This document shows, in pieces, positions 19,698-28,737 of a DNA stretch of 52,027 bases (positions are counted from its first letter, which is position 1; the number at the start of each line of letters is the position of its first letter). The notes beneath the pieces were generated by a model. The model made no database searches. It was not told the origin of the DNA and saw only the letters and a program-made list of their open reading frames with translations. Source of the DNA: an uncultured Lachnospiraceae bacterium (lineage in GTDB: Bacteria > Bacillota > Clostridia > Lachnospirales > Lachnospiraceae); NCBI GenBank assembly GCA_947382355.1, contig CANCYR010000020.1, positions 1 to 52,027 of the forward strand, read 5' to 3'. A program made the translations under genes and the position numbers.

Positions 19698-20105
19698 TTA
19701 TAAAGGAGAGTTGTTTTTATCAGGGGAAACTTCTTCTTCGGAGTCGTCTTCATCAAAAAATTCTTCCACTCCTTCTGAAATCTTGGAAGCAATTTTCTCC
19801 TTTTTTTGCGTTTCTTCGGAGTTTTCTTTTGAATCTTCTTCATCAAAGTCTTCCGTTTCATCTTCCGGATCCATATCAGAGGTATCTTCTTCTTCAGTGG
19901 CATCGCTTTCAGTGCTGTTTAAATTTAACGGTACATAAGTGCGGTCTCCATCATCAGAATCTTCATCGTCATCGTCTAAATCATCGAAAGCATCAAAATC
20001 TTCATCAAAGCTTTCTGAATCCTTTTTTGTGATATAATAGTAAACACCTGCAGCAGCAGCGCCTATTATAGTACCAAATAATAATAACTTACCAAATTTT
20101 TTCAT
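19698..20105 (-). CDS. Strongly acidic membrane-anchored protein
   Basis: This is a 135-aa protein starting at the ATG whose complement is 20103-20105, with AAAGGAGA 9 nt upstream; longer versions have no ribosome site. Residues 1-27 are MKKFGKLLLFGTIIGAAAAG then VYYYITK, a YtxH-like membrane anchor. The remaining roughly 105 residues are extraordinarily rich in Asp, Glu and Ser, with runs such as DDLDDDDEDSDDGD and EEDTSDMDPEDETEDFDEED. This tail is probably disordered and could bind cations or basic partners. The DNA is a run of GAT/GAA/TCT-type codons that also leaves an open frame on the other strand, which I regard as a shadow. Function is unknown. Confidence 0.65.
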   Translation of the reverse strand: MKKFGKLLLFGTIIGAAAAGVYYYITKKDSESFDEDFDAFDDLDDDDEDSDDGDRTYVPLNLNSTESDATEEEDTSDMDPEDETEDFDEEDSKENSEETQKKEKIASKISEGVEEFFDEDDSEEEVSPDKNNSPL

Positions 20106-20192
20106 TGCTATATATCTCCTTTCGAGTTCCCTTTTTTTATATTCTATATGAAAAGGGAAAAGAAAACAACCCACAATATAGCATTCCCGAAA

Positions 20193-20222
20193 AAAAATAT
20201 CTAATGCAAAAATATCTAATGC
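20193..20222. repeat. Perfect 15-nt tandem duplication
   Basis: AAAAATATCTAATGC occurs twice with no gap (20193-20207 and 20208-20222), about 30 nt before the tRNA-Gly promoter. The role is unknown; slipped-strand duplication is the simplest origin. Confidence 0.7.
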
Positions 20223-20253
20223 CCGTATTCTTGGGTTTATTATTTAAATATTC

Positions 20254-20281
20254 TTGCTTTTTTTCAGAAAAATGTTACAAT
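20254..20281 (+). promoter_or_regulatory. Promoter of tRNA-Gly
   Basis: TTGCTT (20254-20259), 16-nt spacer, TACAAT (20276-20281); the predicted start is 4-5 nt before the mature tRNA. Confidence 0.55.
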
Positions 20282-20291
20282 ACTCTTACAG

Positions 20292-20362
20292 GCAGATATG
20301 GTTCATCGGTAGAACGCTAGCTTCCCAAGCTGGAAAGGCGGGTTCGACTCCCGTTATCTGCT
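20292..20362 (+). tRNA. tRNA-Gly (anticodon CCC)
   Basis: A complete 71-nt cloverleaf folds by eye. The acceptor stem is GCAGATA/TATCTGC with discriminator T, and the D stem is GTTC/GAAC. The anticodon stem CTAGC/GCTGG carries the loop TTCCCAA (anticodon CCC). The T arm is GCGGG/CCCGT with TTCGACT. No CCA is encoded. It reads GGG codons; a UCC isoacceptor elsewhere could also read them. Confidence 0.95.
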
Positions 20363-20447
20363 TTCTTTTTATTCCTATATTTTTATGCCAAAAGGATAAT
20401 TCAGTTATGCAACATGATGATTATTACAAGAAAGGAAGTCTTGAATT

Positions 20448-20545
20448 ATGTGGCAAAAATTATTTGTATGTCTGGTTGCCGGATTTGGATCCGGCGTGGG
20501 ACGGTACTTGGACTGATTATGATTGCAGTGGACAAGATGGCATAG
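20448..20545 (+). pseudogene. Very short remnant, possibly the start of a TSUP-type transporter
   Basis: After GAAAGGAAG, an ATG at 20448 opens MWQKLFVCLVAGFGSGVG then stops at 20516 (22 aa). Shifting one frame after GVG gives TVLGLIMIAVDKMA before a stop at 20545, so a single indel would join two hydrophobic segments. The first 18 residues remind me of the N-terminus of sulfite-exporter-like TSUP transporters, but the rest is gone. It could instead be a functional tiny membrane peptide. It sits directly downstream of the tRNA, a common place for insertion and deletion. Confidence 0.3.
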
Positions 20546-20571
20546 AACGGTAAATATAAGCGGGGTAGCAA

Positions 20572-21174
20572 GTGAAAGAAAAATTTTTTGATTTGAAAAA
20601 GGAAAAACAGGACAGGATTATAAACGGCGCCCTGAAGGTGTTTGCACTAAATGGCTACAAAAGAGCCAGTACCGATGAGATGGTAAAGGAAGCGGGTATT
20701 TCCAAGGGCTTGCTGTTTCATTATTTTGAAAGTAAAAAAGGCGTTTATATATTCGCCTGCCAGTACAGCAGCAGATATCTTGCAATGGAGCTTTCAAGAG
20801 CAATAGGCATACAGGAAACGGACTTTTTTGAATTGCAAAAGCAGATGGAGTTAGCAAAGGTTCGGGTTATGAAGAATTACCCTTATATGCAGTACTTTTT
20901 GAATCAGGCTTTTTTGGAAACGGATGAAGAGGCGGCAACAGTAGCAAAAGAAGAAATAGACTATGCTTCAAATGTCCTGCAGCAGATATATGCAAAGGCA
21001 GACTTGTCTAAATTCAAGGAAACAGCAGACCCTTCCATGGTGTTGAAAATGACTCTTTTTGCTTTGAACGGACTGATGGACGAATACATTCATCAAGAGC
21101 CTTTCCGGTTTGAGGCCCTTTATGAAGAGGCCTCTGCTTATTTAGATATGTTAAAAGAAAACCTGTATAAATGA
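20572..21174 (+). CDS. TetR/AcrR-family transcription regulator
   Basis: The 200-aa protein starts at GTG 20572 with GCGGGG upstream (weak). The TetR helix-turn-helix is at about 13-60: RIINGALKVFALNGYKRAST, DEMVKEAGISKGLLFHYFES, KKGVYIFACQY. The C-terminal ligand and dimer region is helical with no recognisable effector signature. It is probably a repressor; the natural candidate targets are its own gene or the divergent or nearby genes, but no transporter lies directly beside it (a MATE gene starts 1 kb downstream). A terminator overlaps its stop codon. Confidence 0.85.
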   Translation: MKEKFFDLKKEKQDRIINGALKVFALNGYKRASTDEMVKEAGISKGLLFHYFESKKGVYIFACQYSSRYLAMELSRAIGIQETDFFELQKQMELAKVRVMKNYPYMQYFLNQAFLETDEEAATVAKEEIDYASNVLQQIYAKADLSKFKETADPSMVLKMTLFALNGLMDEYIHQEPFRFEALYEEASAYLDMLKENLYK

Positions 21175-21186
21175 ATACAGGTTTTC
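21157..21186. terminator. Bidirectional terminator between TetR and DUF6062 genes
   Basis: GAAAACCTGTAT (21157-21168) pairs perfectly with ATACAGGTTTTC (21175-21186). The TetR stop codon lies in the loop, and the DUF6062 gene ends 2 nt after the right arm. Confidence 0.8.
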
Positions 21187-21187
21187 T

Positions 21188-21946
21188 TTATTTTCCCATT
21201 TTGTAAACCGGGTCGGCAGGGTATCCGCCTCTCAGCTTCTGCATTCCCCGCTGGACGGCATCCTTTGAATCTTTCCAGTCAGCATCCTTATTGCGGTAAT
21301 CAAATTTCTCAACAAGCCATGCCACATCTTCTCCGACACGCTCCATGGATTTTTCCATTACATCAAATAGGAGAGGGTAAAATTCTTCTTTCTGCCTGTC
21401 ATTTAACCGGGTATCAGACATTTCCATAATATCTCCAAAATGGTGCAGGCAAAGTCCTTTGCTTTGTTTTAGCAGGTTTTTTAATTCGTCGTCCTTTTTA
21501 TACATAAAAAAGAAGGTGTCCAGATATCTTTCATAGGTATCCTTAAAACGCCTGCAGATATAGCAGGATTTATCCCGTTCCTTTATCCAGACACTGATGG
21601 AATTACCGTCTTCACCTGTCTTTTTTCGGCCAAAAAGAGAGGTTCTGGAGGGAGAAAACATTTTTATCTGTTTCTTTAGCTCCTTGTTCATTTCTATGTA
21701 ATGAGTCTTTAAAATCCAACCATTTCCTAACGTATTGCCATAGTCGAACATTTTTTTGAAATGTTCCCTGCAAAATCCTGCCTTATCTGTCTGTTCCCGG
21801 ATATCGCTTTCCATATAGGAGGAGCCGGAGCCTAAAACAAAATCCAATAGGTCCTGCTCCACATTCCGCTCAATAAAGCAGAGAGGGCACTCGTCATTTG
21901 CATGAAAGGCATCCATAAGAGGGATGGTATAGAGAGTTTCTTTCAT
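21188..21946 (-). CDS. DUF6062-like cysteine-pair protein
   Basis: This 252-aa cytoplasmic protein of unknown function matches, in my memory, a family called DUF6062. Paired Cys/His sites recur: CPLC (about 21-24), CREH (about 58-61), CYIC (about 130-133) and CLHH (about 167-170). The spacing suggests two similar halves, each with a CxxC and a CxxH, that may bind metal or a redox cofactor. The rest is highly charged and helical. AATGAGGAA lies before the ATG. It converges with the tetR gene over a shared terminator and is divergent from the MATE gene. Confidence 0.65.
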   Translation of the reverse strand: MKETLYTIPLMDAFHANDECPLCFIERNVEQDLLDFVLGSGSSYMESDIREQTDKAGFCREHFKKMFDYGNTLGNGWILKTHYIEMNKELKKQIKMFSPSRTSLFGRKKTGEDGNSISVWIKERDKSCYICRRFKDTYERYLDTFFFMYKKDDELKNLLKQSKGLCLHHFGDIMEMSDTRLNDRQKEEFYPLLFDVMEKSMERVGEDVAWLVEKFDYRNKDADWKDSKDAVQRGMQKLRGGYPADPVYKMGK

Positions 21947-22187
21947 TTGCTTTCCTCATTTCCTGTTTGATACTAATTATTGTACGGGAAAGAAAAGAAA
22001 AACACAAGCTGTATTTCTCCATAACATTTCTTTCGTGGGCAGGGGCAGATTTTCGTGTATTTTTTTTTATTTTGTGATAGAATGATATTGTTTTGTTATA
22101 AAACTGCCGGTGTGATAACGGAAAATACTGTTGTAAAATTATAGATATATGAAATGAAAGAAATAATAAAAAACTGAGGTTGACAGA

Positions 22188-23531
22188 ATGAAAGAAGAAA
22201 ATTTTTATAAGAAAGTAATATCCCTTGTTCTGCCGATGGCTTTGCAGAATTTAATTAATGTAGGGGTCACTGCAGCTGATGTAATCATGCTTGGAAAGGT
22301 GGATGAAAAGGTGTTGTCAGGGGCTTCCTTAGGGGGACAGGTCCCTTTTATACTGAATCTGTTCCTGTTTGGCATAGCTTCGGGAGCGGCAGTGCTGACG
22401 GCGCAGTATTGGGGAAAAAAGGATACGGATTCCATTGAAAAAATAATGGGAATTGCCCTGACTACAGCTATAGCGGCAGGATTTTTATTTGCAGTGATTA
22501 CGCTGGCGGTTCCCAAACAGATAATGGGGATTTTTACTAATGATGAAGAAGTCATAGAATATGGGGTGCAGTATCTGCAGATTCTGGCATTTACTTATCC
22601 TATCGTAACTTTTACCGCCACTTATCTGAATATTATAAAAAGCATAGAAAGGGTAGTAATTTCCACTATCGTATATGCAAGCTCCCTTATTATCAATATT
22701 ATCATTAATGGAATCCTCATTTTTGGACTGTTTGGAGCGCCAAGGCTCGGGGTGGTGGGAGCTGCTATTGGTACATTATGTGCCAGAATATTAGAGCTGA
22801 TTATCGTAGCCCTTTATGCACATTTTAAAAATCGGGACGTGAAGATAAAGCTTGTTCACATGCTTCGGATGGATAAACAATTGTGCAGGGATTTCTTTCT
22901 ATATTCCAGCCCTGTGATTGTCAATGAGCTTTTATGGGGGCTTGGAGTATCAGCTAATTCAGCCATTATCGGACATTTGGGAAGCAGTGCCACGGCGGCC
23001 TATAGTGTGGCGCAGGTAACCAGGCAGTTAGCCATGGTCCTTGTAATGGGACTGGCAAATGCTACTGCCATTATGATTGGAAAGGTAATTGGAGAAAAAA
23101 GGGATGACATAGCCATTCTATATGCAAAGAAATTTATGAAGCTGACTATAATCTGTACTGTGTTAGGAAGCCTGCTGGTGGTGCTCATCCGTCCGTTTCT
23201 TATTTCAGGACTGGAATTTTCCGGACAGGCTGCCCGATATATGAGGGTATTTTTAATCCTTCTGGCGATTCATATTGTGTTCCATGGAATAAATGTGACC
23301 ATTATAGTGGGAATACTTCGTTCAGGCGGTGATACCAAATATGGTATGTGCGTGGATGTAGGCGCTATGTGGCTTGGTTCTATTTTGTGCGGCTTTTTGG
23401 CAGCCTTTGTATTCCGTCTTCCGGTGGAAGCAGTTTATGCCATACTCTTGTGTGACGAGGTGATAAAGCTTCCCTTTGCGTATACAAGATACCATTCTAA
23501 AAAGTGGCTTAAGAGTGTTACCAGGGATTGA
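22188..23531 (+). CDS. MATE-family multidrug/cation efflux transporter
   Basis: The 447-aa protein has twelve membrane helices in two six-helix halves. It begins KKVISLVLPMALQNLINVGV and TAADVIMLGKVDEKVLSGAS, with the second-half counterpart NELLWGLGVSANSAIIGHLG, the usual MATE pattern. It would export drugs or metabolites in exchange for Na+ or H+; the substrate cannot be read from sequence. AACTGAGG lies before the ATG. It is monocistronic by spacing: 241 nt follow a divergent gene and the HD-GYP gene begins 140 nt later. Two further MATE genes at 42642-45375 are a separate pair. Confidence 0.92.
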   Translation: MKEENFYKKVISLVLPMALQNLINVGVTAADVIMLGKVDEKVLSGASLGGQVPFILNLFLFGIASGAAVLTAQYWGKKDTDSIEKIMGIALTTAIAAGFLFAVITLAVPKQIMGIFTNDEEVIEYGVQYLQILAFTYPIVTFTATYLNIIKSIERVVISTIVYASSLIINIIINGILIFGLFGAPRLGVVGAAIGTLCARILELIIVALYAHFKNRDVKIKLVHMLRMDKQLCRDFFLYSSPVIVNELLWGLGVSANSAIIGHLGSSATAAYSVAQVTRQLAMVLVMGLANATAIMIGKVIGEKRDDIAILYAKKFMKLTIICTVLGSLLVVLIRPFLISGLEFSGQAARYMRVFLILLAIHIVFHGINVTIIVGILRSGGDTKYGMCVDVGAMWLGSILCGFLAAFVFRLPVEAVYAILLCDEVIKLPFAYTRYHSKKWLKSVTRD

Positions 23532-23670
23532 TAGCGTTCTGTAAATAAATAAACTAACGGCTATGTAAAATATTGGAATAAGAAGAAAAATAATAAAAAG
23601 TCACTATTCTTTCAAAGAAAAATGCTATATAATGAAAGCAGAATTCTATAGTGATACGGAAGGAAAAGCG

Positions 23671-24720
23671 ATGGGACAATTAAAGCTAGAAGATGTAAGA
23701 CCGGGAATGGTGTTGGCGGCGCCGGTTATGACTCCGGATGGCGGAATGCTTTTATTAAAAGAAGGACATGCCCTGACGATTAAAGGAATACAGAAGATAA
23801 GGGAATTAAAAATTGAAACAGTTGAGATAGCAGACAGAAATTCTTTATTTGTTACACCTATTGATAAAATGGCGGAAAATCTGGAAAGGGATTTTCAATT
23901 ATATTTAAGGAAAATATCGCCCAAGCAGGCAGAAGCCAACAAGAGCGATAATATGGTAAAGGTAGCTGATGAACTGGAGCATATTATCAGGAAAATCTGT
24001 CGTCAGGAAAAGGTTATGGAGTTTTGTGTGCAGTTAAAGCTGGTAGATAATTTACGGTTGTATCAGCATAGTGTAAACACGGCAGTTTTAGCAGGGCTCA
24101 CGGCCGGAGCCATGGGGATGACAGGAGAACAGTTGACAACAATAGTTGCCGGAGGACTTCTTCATGACATCGGGCTTTGTGAAATGCCGCTGGTGATTGG
24201 ACAACGAGAGAGAAACAGTCAGCAGCAGCAGCTTTGGGAAGAGCATCCCACTTATGGCTATTATTTTGCCAAACAGAATGAAATACCGCAGGAAATCTGT
24301 GAGTTGATTTTATATCACCACGAGAGATGGGATGGTTCAGGTTTTCCCAAAATAAAGGCGGGGGATGAAATTCCCGTAAGCGCCCAGATTATAGGCTTGT
24401 GTTCTCAATATGATGAAGAGATTACAGTACAGCACGTGCCGCCATATATGGCGATTGAAGAAATCTATGGAATCAGCGGCATTCACTTTGGCAGTGAAGT
24501 GGTGGAGGCATTTGTAAACAATATTCCCGTATATCCGCTGGGTGTCATGGTGAGGCTTTCCAATAAGGAAGTAGGAATTGTGGCAAATATTCGTAAGAAT
24601 CAGGGCCCTCGCCCTATTGTAAAGGTATTTTTCAATCGTACCAACCGCCCCATTACAGAAACGAAAATCGTGGATTTGTCCAGAGAAAGAACCTTGTTCA
24701 TAGAGGAAATCTTAGAATGA
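23671..24720 (+). CDS. HD-GYP-domain protein, putative c-di-GMP phosphodiesterase
   Basis: I choose ATG 23671 (349 aa) because GGAAGGAAA precedes it. An upstream ATG at 23632 overlaps a TATAAT-like -10 (23628-23633) and has no ribosome site. An N-terminal DUF3391-like region (1 to about 100) precedes the HD-GYP domain. HD is at 165-166 in GGLLHDIG, followed by EEHPTYGYYF, and ILYHHERWDGSGFP replaces the usual HHExxxGxGYP. Metal ligands therefore seem present, but the GYP motif reads GFP. The C-terminal strand-rich tail (about 290-349) is common in Clostridia. With the GGDEF-EAL enzyme at 11341 it forms a likely c-di-GMP set. A terminator follows directly. Confidence 0.85.
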   Translation: MGQLKLEDVRPGMVLAAPVMTPDGGMLLLKEGHALTIKGIQKIRELKIETVEIADRNSLFVTPIDKMAENLERDFQLYLRKISPKQAEANKSDNMVKVADELEHIIRKICRQEKVMEFCVQLKLVDNLRLYQHSVNTAVLAGLTAGAMGMTGEQLTTIVAGGLLHDIGLCEMPLVIGQRERNSQQQQLWEEHPTYGYYFAKQNEIPQEICELILYHHERWDGSGFPKIKAGDEIPVSAQIIGLCSQYDEEITVQHVPPYMAIEEIYGISGIHFGSEVVEAFVNNIPVYPLGVMVRLSNKEVGIVANIRKNQGPRPIVKVFFNRTNRPITETKIVDLSRERTLFIEEILE

Positions 24721-24755
24721 GAAAAAGCCGGAAGGTACCGGCTTTTTCTCATTTT
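24719..24755 (+). terminator. Terminator after the HD-GYP gene
   Basis: The 13-bp perfect stem GAGAAAAAGCCGG/CCGGCTTTTTCTC starts in the stop codon; the T-rich right arm can also work on the minus strand. Confidence 0.8.
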
Positions 24756-24827
24756 CGCTTTATTCCTGCGGGCAACGGGTTATGTGACTGCCGGCGAGAG
24801 GTCTTTGACTACAGCAGTCTGACCGGA

Positions 24828-26138
24828 TTAACCCTGTTCCATTCCGGATAAATAGTTGATGAACTGCTGGGCAGTCCTTCCGGAAATACCTCCGTGGGAA
24901 AGCTCCCATTTATTTGCCTCCCTGCATATTTCCTCTTCTGACAGAGAAATGTGGTTCTTGCGTGCCAGTTCGGTAACGATATGGAAATATTCTTTTTGAG
25001 AGGGCTTGGAATAATTTATCGTTACGCCAAAGCGGTAAGCCAGCGAAAGCTTTTCTTCCATGGTATCGGAATGGTGGAGTCCGTTATCCGTATCCATATC
25101 ATTCCGGTCTTTCCACATTTCACGGATTAAATGGCGGCGGTTAGAGGTGGCATAAATCAGTATGTTTTCCGGCTTTGTTTCCACGCCGCCTTCAATGACC
25201 GCCTTTAAGAACTTGTATTCTGTCTCAAAGTCCTCAAAAGATAAGTCGTCCATATAGATGATAAATTTATAGTTCCGGTTTTTAATCTGGGCAATGACCT
25301 GAGATAAGTCTTTAAACTGATGCTTATATATTTCAATCATGCGAAGCCCACTTCCGTAAAATTCGTTGACGATTGCTTTAATGCTGGTGGATTTGCCGGT
25401 ACCGCTGTCGCCAAATAAAAGCACGTTATTTGCTTTCTTTCCTTCTACGAAGGCTCTTGTGTTGTCAACCAGCTTTTTTTTCTGGATTTCATAGCCAATC
25501 AAATCGTCTAAGACGACCTTATCCATATTATTGATAGCCTGAAAAGTAACCCGGTTGTTTTGGGAAGAATGAATACGGAATGCCTTGTTCAGACCAAAAG
25601 CGCCTACGCCGTAATCCTTGTAAAAGCCTGTGACACAAAGGAAAAAGCCCTCTTCATCAGAAGCCTCTTCCAGCTCCCTGCTTAAAGCCTGCACCTTTTC
25701 ACTGACGCTTTTATTGTACATCAGCTCCGTTTTTTCTATCGCCTCATAGTTGGTCAGACAGCTGAAACAGTCGATTCCCAGTTTCTTTTCCAGACCGGTA
25801 AAATCATAGTCAAACAGCTGCTTGAATATTTTGAAGTCATTTTTGGCAAAGTGATTGACGGTTCCGTTCTGGGCGCCGGTTTTTTCACAGGTAATACTAA
25901 AAGGATTCTTATCCATCATCAAAAGAAAGGTCAGATAGTTGTGCCAGAGATTTTTATTAAAGCCATATTCCGTTGCCAGAATCAGGATTCGTTTTACCTG
26001 TCTGTAGATTCGTTCTATCAGCTCATCTTTGTGAAAGTCAGGCTTGTCCGCCTCTTCGCAGATAGCGCTTAATTCCATAAGGATGGAATCCTTTGGCATA
26101 TCACCGTAAATCAATAACTTTGATACTAATTTGTTCAT
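24828..26138 (-). CDS. DUF815 AAA+ ATPase
   Basis: This 436-aa protein of the DUF815 group has an N-terminal helical region (1 to about 190) and an AAA+ core. The core carries Walker [14 protein letters not shown] (about 240-252), Walker [13 protein letters not shown] (about 291-302), sensor 1 [11 protein letters not shown] and a C-terminal lid with [12 protein letters not shown]. Family members are predicted cytoplasmic ATPases of unknown substrate; the DDLSFE Walker B is characteristic. GAGGTAAG lies before the ATG. It is divergent from the permease gene at 26335, with 196 nt between. It is monocistronic and has no partner protein beside it. Confidence 0.85.
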   Translation of the reverse strand: MNKLVSKLLIYGDMPKDSILMELSAICEEADKPDFHKDELIERIYRQVKRILILATEYGFNKNLWHNYLTFLLMMDKNPFSITCEKTGAQNGTVNHFAKNDFKIFKQLFDYDFTGLEKKLGIDCFSCLTNYEAIEKTELMYNKSVSEKVQALSRELEEASDEEGFFLCVTGFYKDYGVGAFGLNKAFRIHSSQNNRVTFQAINNMDKVVLDDLIGYEIQKKKLVDNTRAFVEGKKANNVLLFGDSGTGKSTSIKAIVNEFYGSGLRMIEIYKHQFKDLSQVIAQIKNRNYKFIIYMDDLSFEDFETEYKFLKAVIEGGVETKPENILIYATSNRRHLIREMWKDRNDMDTDNGLHHSDTMEEKLSLAYRFGVTINYSKPSQKEYFHIVTELARKNHISLSEEEICREANKWELSHGGISGRTAQQFINYLSGMEQG

Positions 26139-26334
26139 TTGTCTTACCTCTAAATTCCATTTTCTTTCTATTTTACATGGTATGGGAAAAAAAGCAAATT
26201 TTATTTAAGGATTATTTAATAATTTCCCCTTTATACTTAGATTCAGACAGGACAAATTTGTTTATAGGAAATTGCGGCTGCGGGATGTTTTGCAATTGCC
26301 TGATCTGTTAGAATAAAAGGGAGAGGGAAAGACT

Positions 26335-28692
26335 ATGTTTATTCAGATATTAAAAAAAGATTTAAAGCGGAAAAAGGGAATGAATCTGATTCTATTTTTG
26401 CTTCTAATCATAAGCAGCATTTTTCTGGCAGGGGGTGTCAATAATCTGCTGCTTACCATGAATGCCATTGACTATTTTTTTAAAGAAGCAAATGTGTCCG
26501 ATTTCTATATCAAGACAAAGGGACAGGGAGAAAATGAAATCAGGATTGAAAAATGGATGGAAGAGATGGAAGCGGAAGGGCTTATAGAAAATGTAGAAAA
26601 ATACCCTTATCTCATGATAGAAAAGGAAGATAACAGCTTTGACAGTCCGCTGTATTTATGTAAAATCCGCAAAGAACAGAATCTGATTTTTGATACAGAT
26701 AATCAGCCCGTGGATTTAAAGCCGGGAGAAATTGCTATTCCTGTTTCACAGGCTGAGCAAAAGGGGATTGAACCGGGAGATGAGATTCGATTCCGGGCAG
26801 GGGAGAAAGAGATTTCCCTTCAGGTCAAATCCATTGTAAAGGATGTTTTGTTTGGTTCTCCTTTTGTGGGCTTTGATGCCCAGTATATTTCAGAGGCGGA
26901 TTTCGCAATGGTAGAAAATGCCCTTTCAAGGAAAGACGGCGGCATTACCGGATATGGTATTTCTTCTTCTGATATTTCAGAACTGGAACGGAGATTTTAT
27001 AATGAAGGATTGCCGGTATTTACCACAATAAGTCAGAAAGAGCTTCGTACATGTTATGTAATGGATATGCTGTTTGCAGTATTTCTTATGATTATCAGCA
27101 TATGTTTATTGGTGATATCTTTTGTGATTTTAAGGTTTAGCATTACGTTTACCCTGCATGAAGAATTTAAAGAAATCGGAGTTATGAAGGCCATAGGAAT
27201 AAACAGCCTTGCCATAAGAGGAATCTATTTGTGCAAATACTTTGTCCTTTCTGTGGCAGGAGCATTGTCTGGAGCATTTTTCAGTATTCCCTTTTCGGAT
27301 TTTATGATGGGCTCCATAGAAAAAAACGTGTATATGCCAAAGGCACAGGGGAATTTATGGTTATGTTTAGCCTGCGGCGGCATCATTGTTCTGCTGGTAA
27401 TGCTGTTTTGCTATATCTGTACGGGTAAAATCAAAAGACTTATGGTGATAGAGGCAATTAAAAGCGGTTCAAACGGAGAGAGGTATGGGAAAAGCTCCCC
27501 CATATCCCTGTATAAATCAGGAAAGCTGCCTGCTCTGCTTTTTTTAGCTGCAAATGATATTTTAAGCAGCAAGAAAAAATATATCCCCCTTTTTATTTCT
27601 TTTATTATTGGGATTATTATGATAATTCTTCCTTTAAATGCAGTAAATACGCTAAAAAGTGATTCCGTCATTACTTTGTTCGGGATTGCAAAATCAGATG
27701 TTTACATTACCAGCCACAAAGAAGAAGCCTGGATAGAGGATGGGGATATGAACAAAATGCTTGCAGATTTGGAGCATATGGAGGAAATATATGCAAGGGA
27801 AGGGATTCGCGTTAAGCTTTATAGTGAAGTCCTCTATTTCCCGTATGTTTCAAGCGAGACGAATAAGGATAAAAGCAGTATTATGGCAACCCAGGCAAAG
27901 AATTTTGATACAGAAAATTACCGTTATCTGGATGGGGAGCCGCCAAAGCTTTCCAACGAGTTAGCCATGACTGCGTTATCGGCGGAAGAACTGAATGTAA
28001 AAATGGGAGATACGGTCTGGCTTCAGTTTGCCGAGGAAAAAATACCGTATATCCTTACCGCAACCTTTGAAAGCTTTAATAATCTTGGCTATTCCATCCG
28101 CCTGTCAGAGACGGCGGAAACCGACTTAAAGTATTCTGCAGGGTTTTATGATATACAGGGAAATTTTCAGGAAGGAACGGATGTAGAGGCGGCAATTTCC
28201 AAAATGAGGGAAATCACCCCGGATTATGAAATAAAAAATACAAGAGAAAGAATTGCAGTAAGCTTAGGGGGCATCATAGAACGTTTGGATGAAATCAAGG
28301 CGCTAATCGTATTTGTTGTAATTGTGATAAACAGTCTGGTGACAATTCTGCTTTGCAGGACGTTTTTGGAAAGGGATAAGGGAGAAATTGCCCTTTTAAA
28401 AAGTATTGGTTTTTCCAATGGCTTTCTGCAGGCATGGCAGAGCATCCGCATTGGAATGATTCAGCTTATATCTGTTTTTATCGGAATTTTATTTTCTTAT
28501 TTACTAAATGACGGGATGATACAGTATACTTTCGGAATCATGGGGACAAGTCAGGTGGAATTAAATATTGTGCCGATGGAAGTATATGTAGGCTATCCGC
28601 TTCTGGTATTAGCAGGTGTGTTAGCAGCAGCTTACATTGCAGCTTCAGGAGTGAAAAGATTCAGCGTGCAGAAAATGAACGATATGGAATAA
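26335..28692 (+). CDS. FtsX-type ABC transporter permease (BceB/MacB-like)
   Basis: The 785-aa permease has about eight membrane helices. One lies near residues 17-37, a large extracellular domain covers about 40-255, three lie at about 257-367, one at about 426-444 before a second extracellular domain (445-655), and three close the protein. This is a duplicated FtsX/MacB core. Motifs include FKEIGVMKAIGINSLAIRG in the first half and EIALLKSIGFSNGFLQAWQS in the second, the coupling helices that touch the ATPase. AGGGAGAGG lies before the ATG. The ATPase, response regulator and kinase follow in one direction. Such cassettes respond to peptide antibiotics or envelope damage; the specific signal is unknown. 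Confidence 0.88.
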   Translation: MFIQILKKDLKRKKGMNLILFLLLIISSIFLAGGVNNLLLTMNAIDYFFKEANVSDFYIKTKGQGENEIRIEKWMEEMEAEGLIENVEKYPYLMIEKEDNSFDSPLYLCKIRKEQNLIFDTDNQPVDLKPGEIAIPVSQAEQKGIEPGDEIRFRAGEKEISLQVKSIVKDVLFGSPFVGFDAQYISEADFAMVENALSRKDGGITGYGISSSDISELERRFYNEGLPVFTTISQKELRTCYVMDMLFAVFLMIISICLLVISFVILRFSITFTLHEEFKEIGVMKAIGINSLAIRGIYLCKYFVLSVAGALSGAFFSIPFSDFMMGSIEKNVYMPKAQGNLWLCLACGGIIVLLVMLFCYICTGKIKRLMVIEAIKSGSNGERYGKSSPISLYKSGKLPALLFLAANDILSSKKKYIPLFISFIIGIIMIILPLNAVNTLKSDSVITLFGIAKSDVYITSHKEEAWIEDGDMNKMLADLEHMEEIYAREGIRVKLYSEVLYFPYVSSETNKDKSSIMATQAKNFDTENYRYLDGEPPKLSNELAMTALSAEELNVKMGDTVWLQFAEEKIPYILTATFESFNNLGYSIRLSETAETDLKYSAGFYDIQGNFQEGTDVEAAISKMREITPDYEIKNTRERIAVSLGGIIERLDEIKALIVFVVIVINSLVTILLCRTFLERDKGEIALLKSIGFSNGFLQAWQSIRIGMIQLISVFIGILFSYLLNDGMIQYTFGIMGTSQVELNIVPMEVYVGYPLLVLAGVLAAAYIAASGVKRFSVQKMNDME

Positions 28693-28737
28693 GTATTGGT
28701 CAATTGCGAAAATAAGCATGGAAGAGAGGAAGAAAAA

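Noticed and set aside
19711-19938. Plus-strand Ser-rich frame opposite the acidic protein
   Set aside because: It is the mirror of the GAA/GAT/TCT-rich codons; the minus-strand frame has the ribosome site and a membrane anchor.
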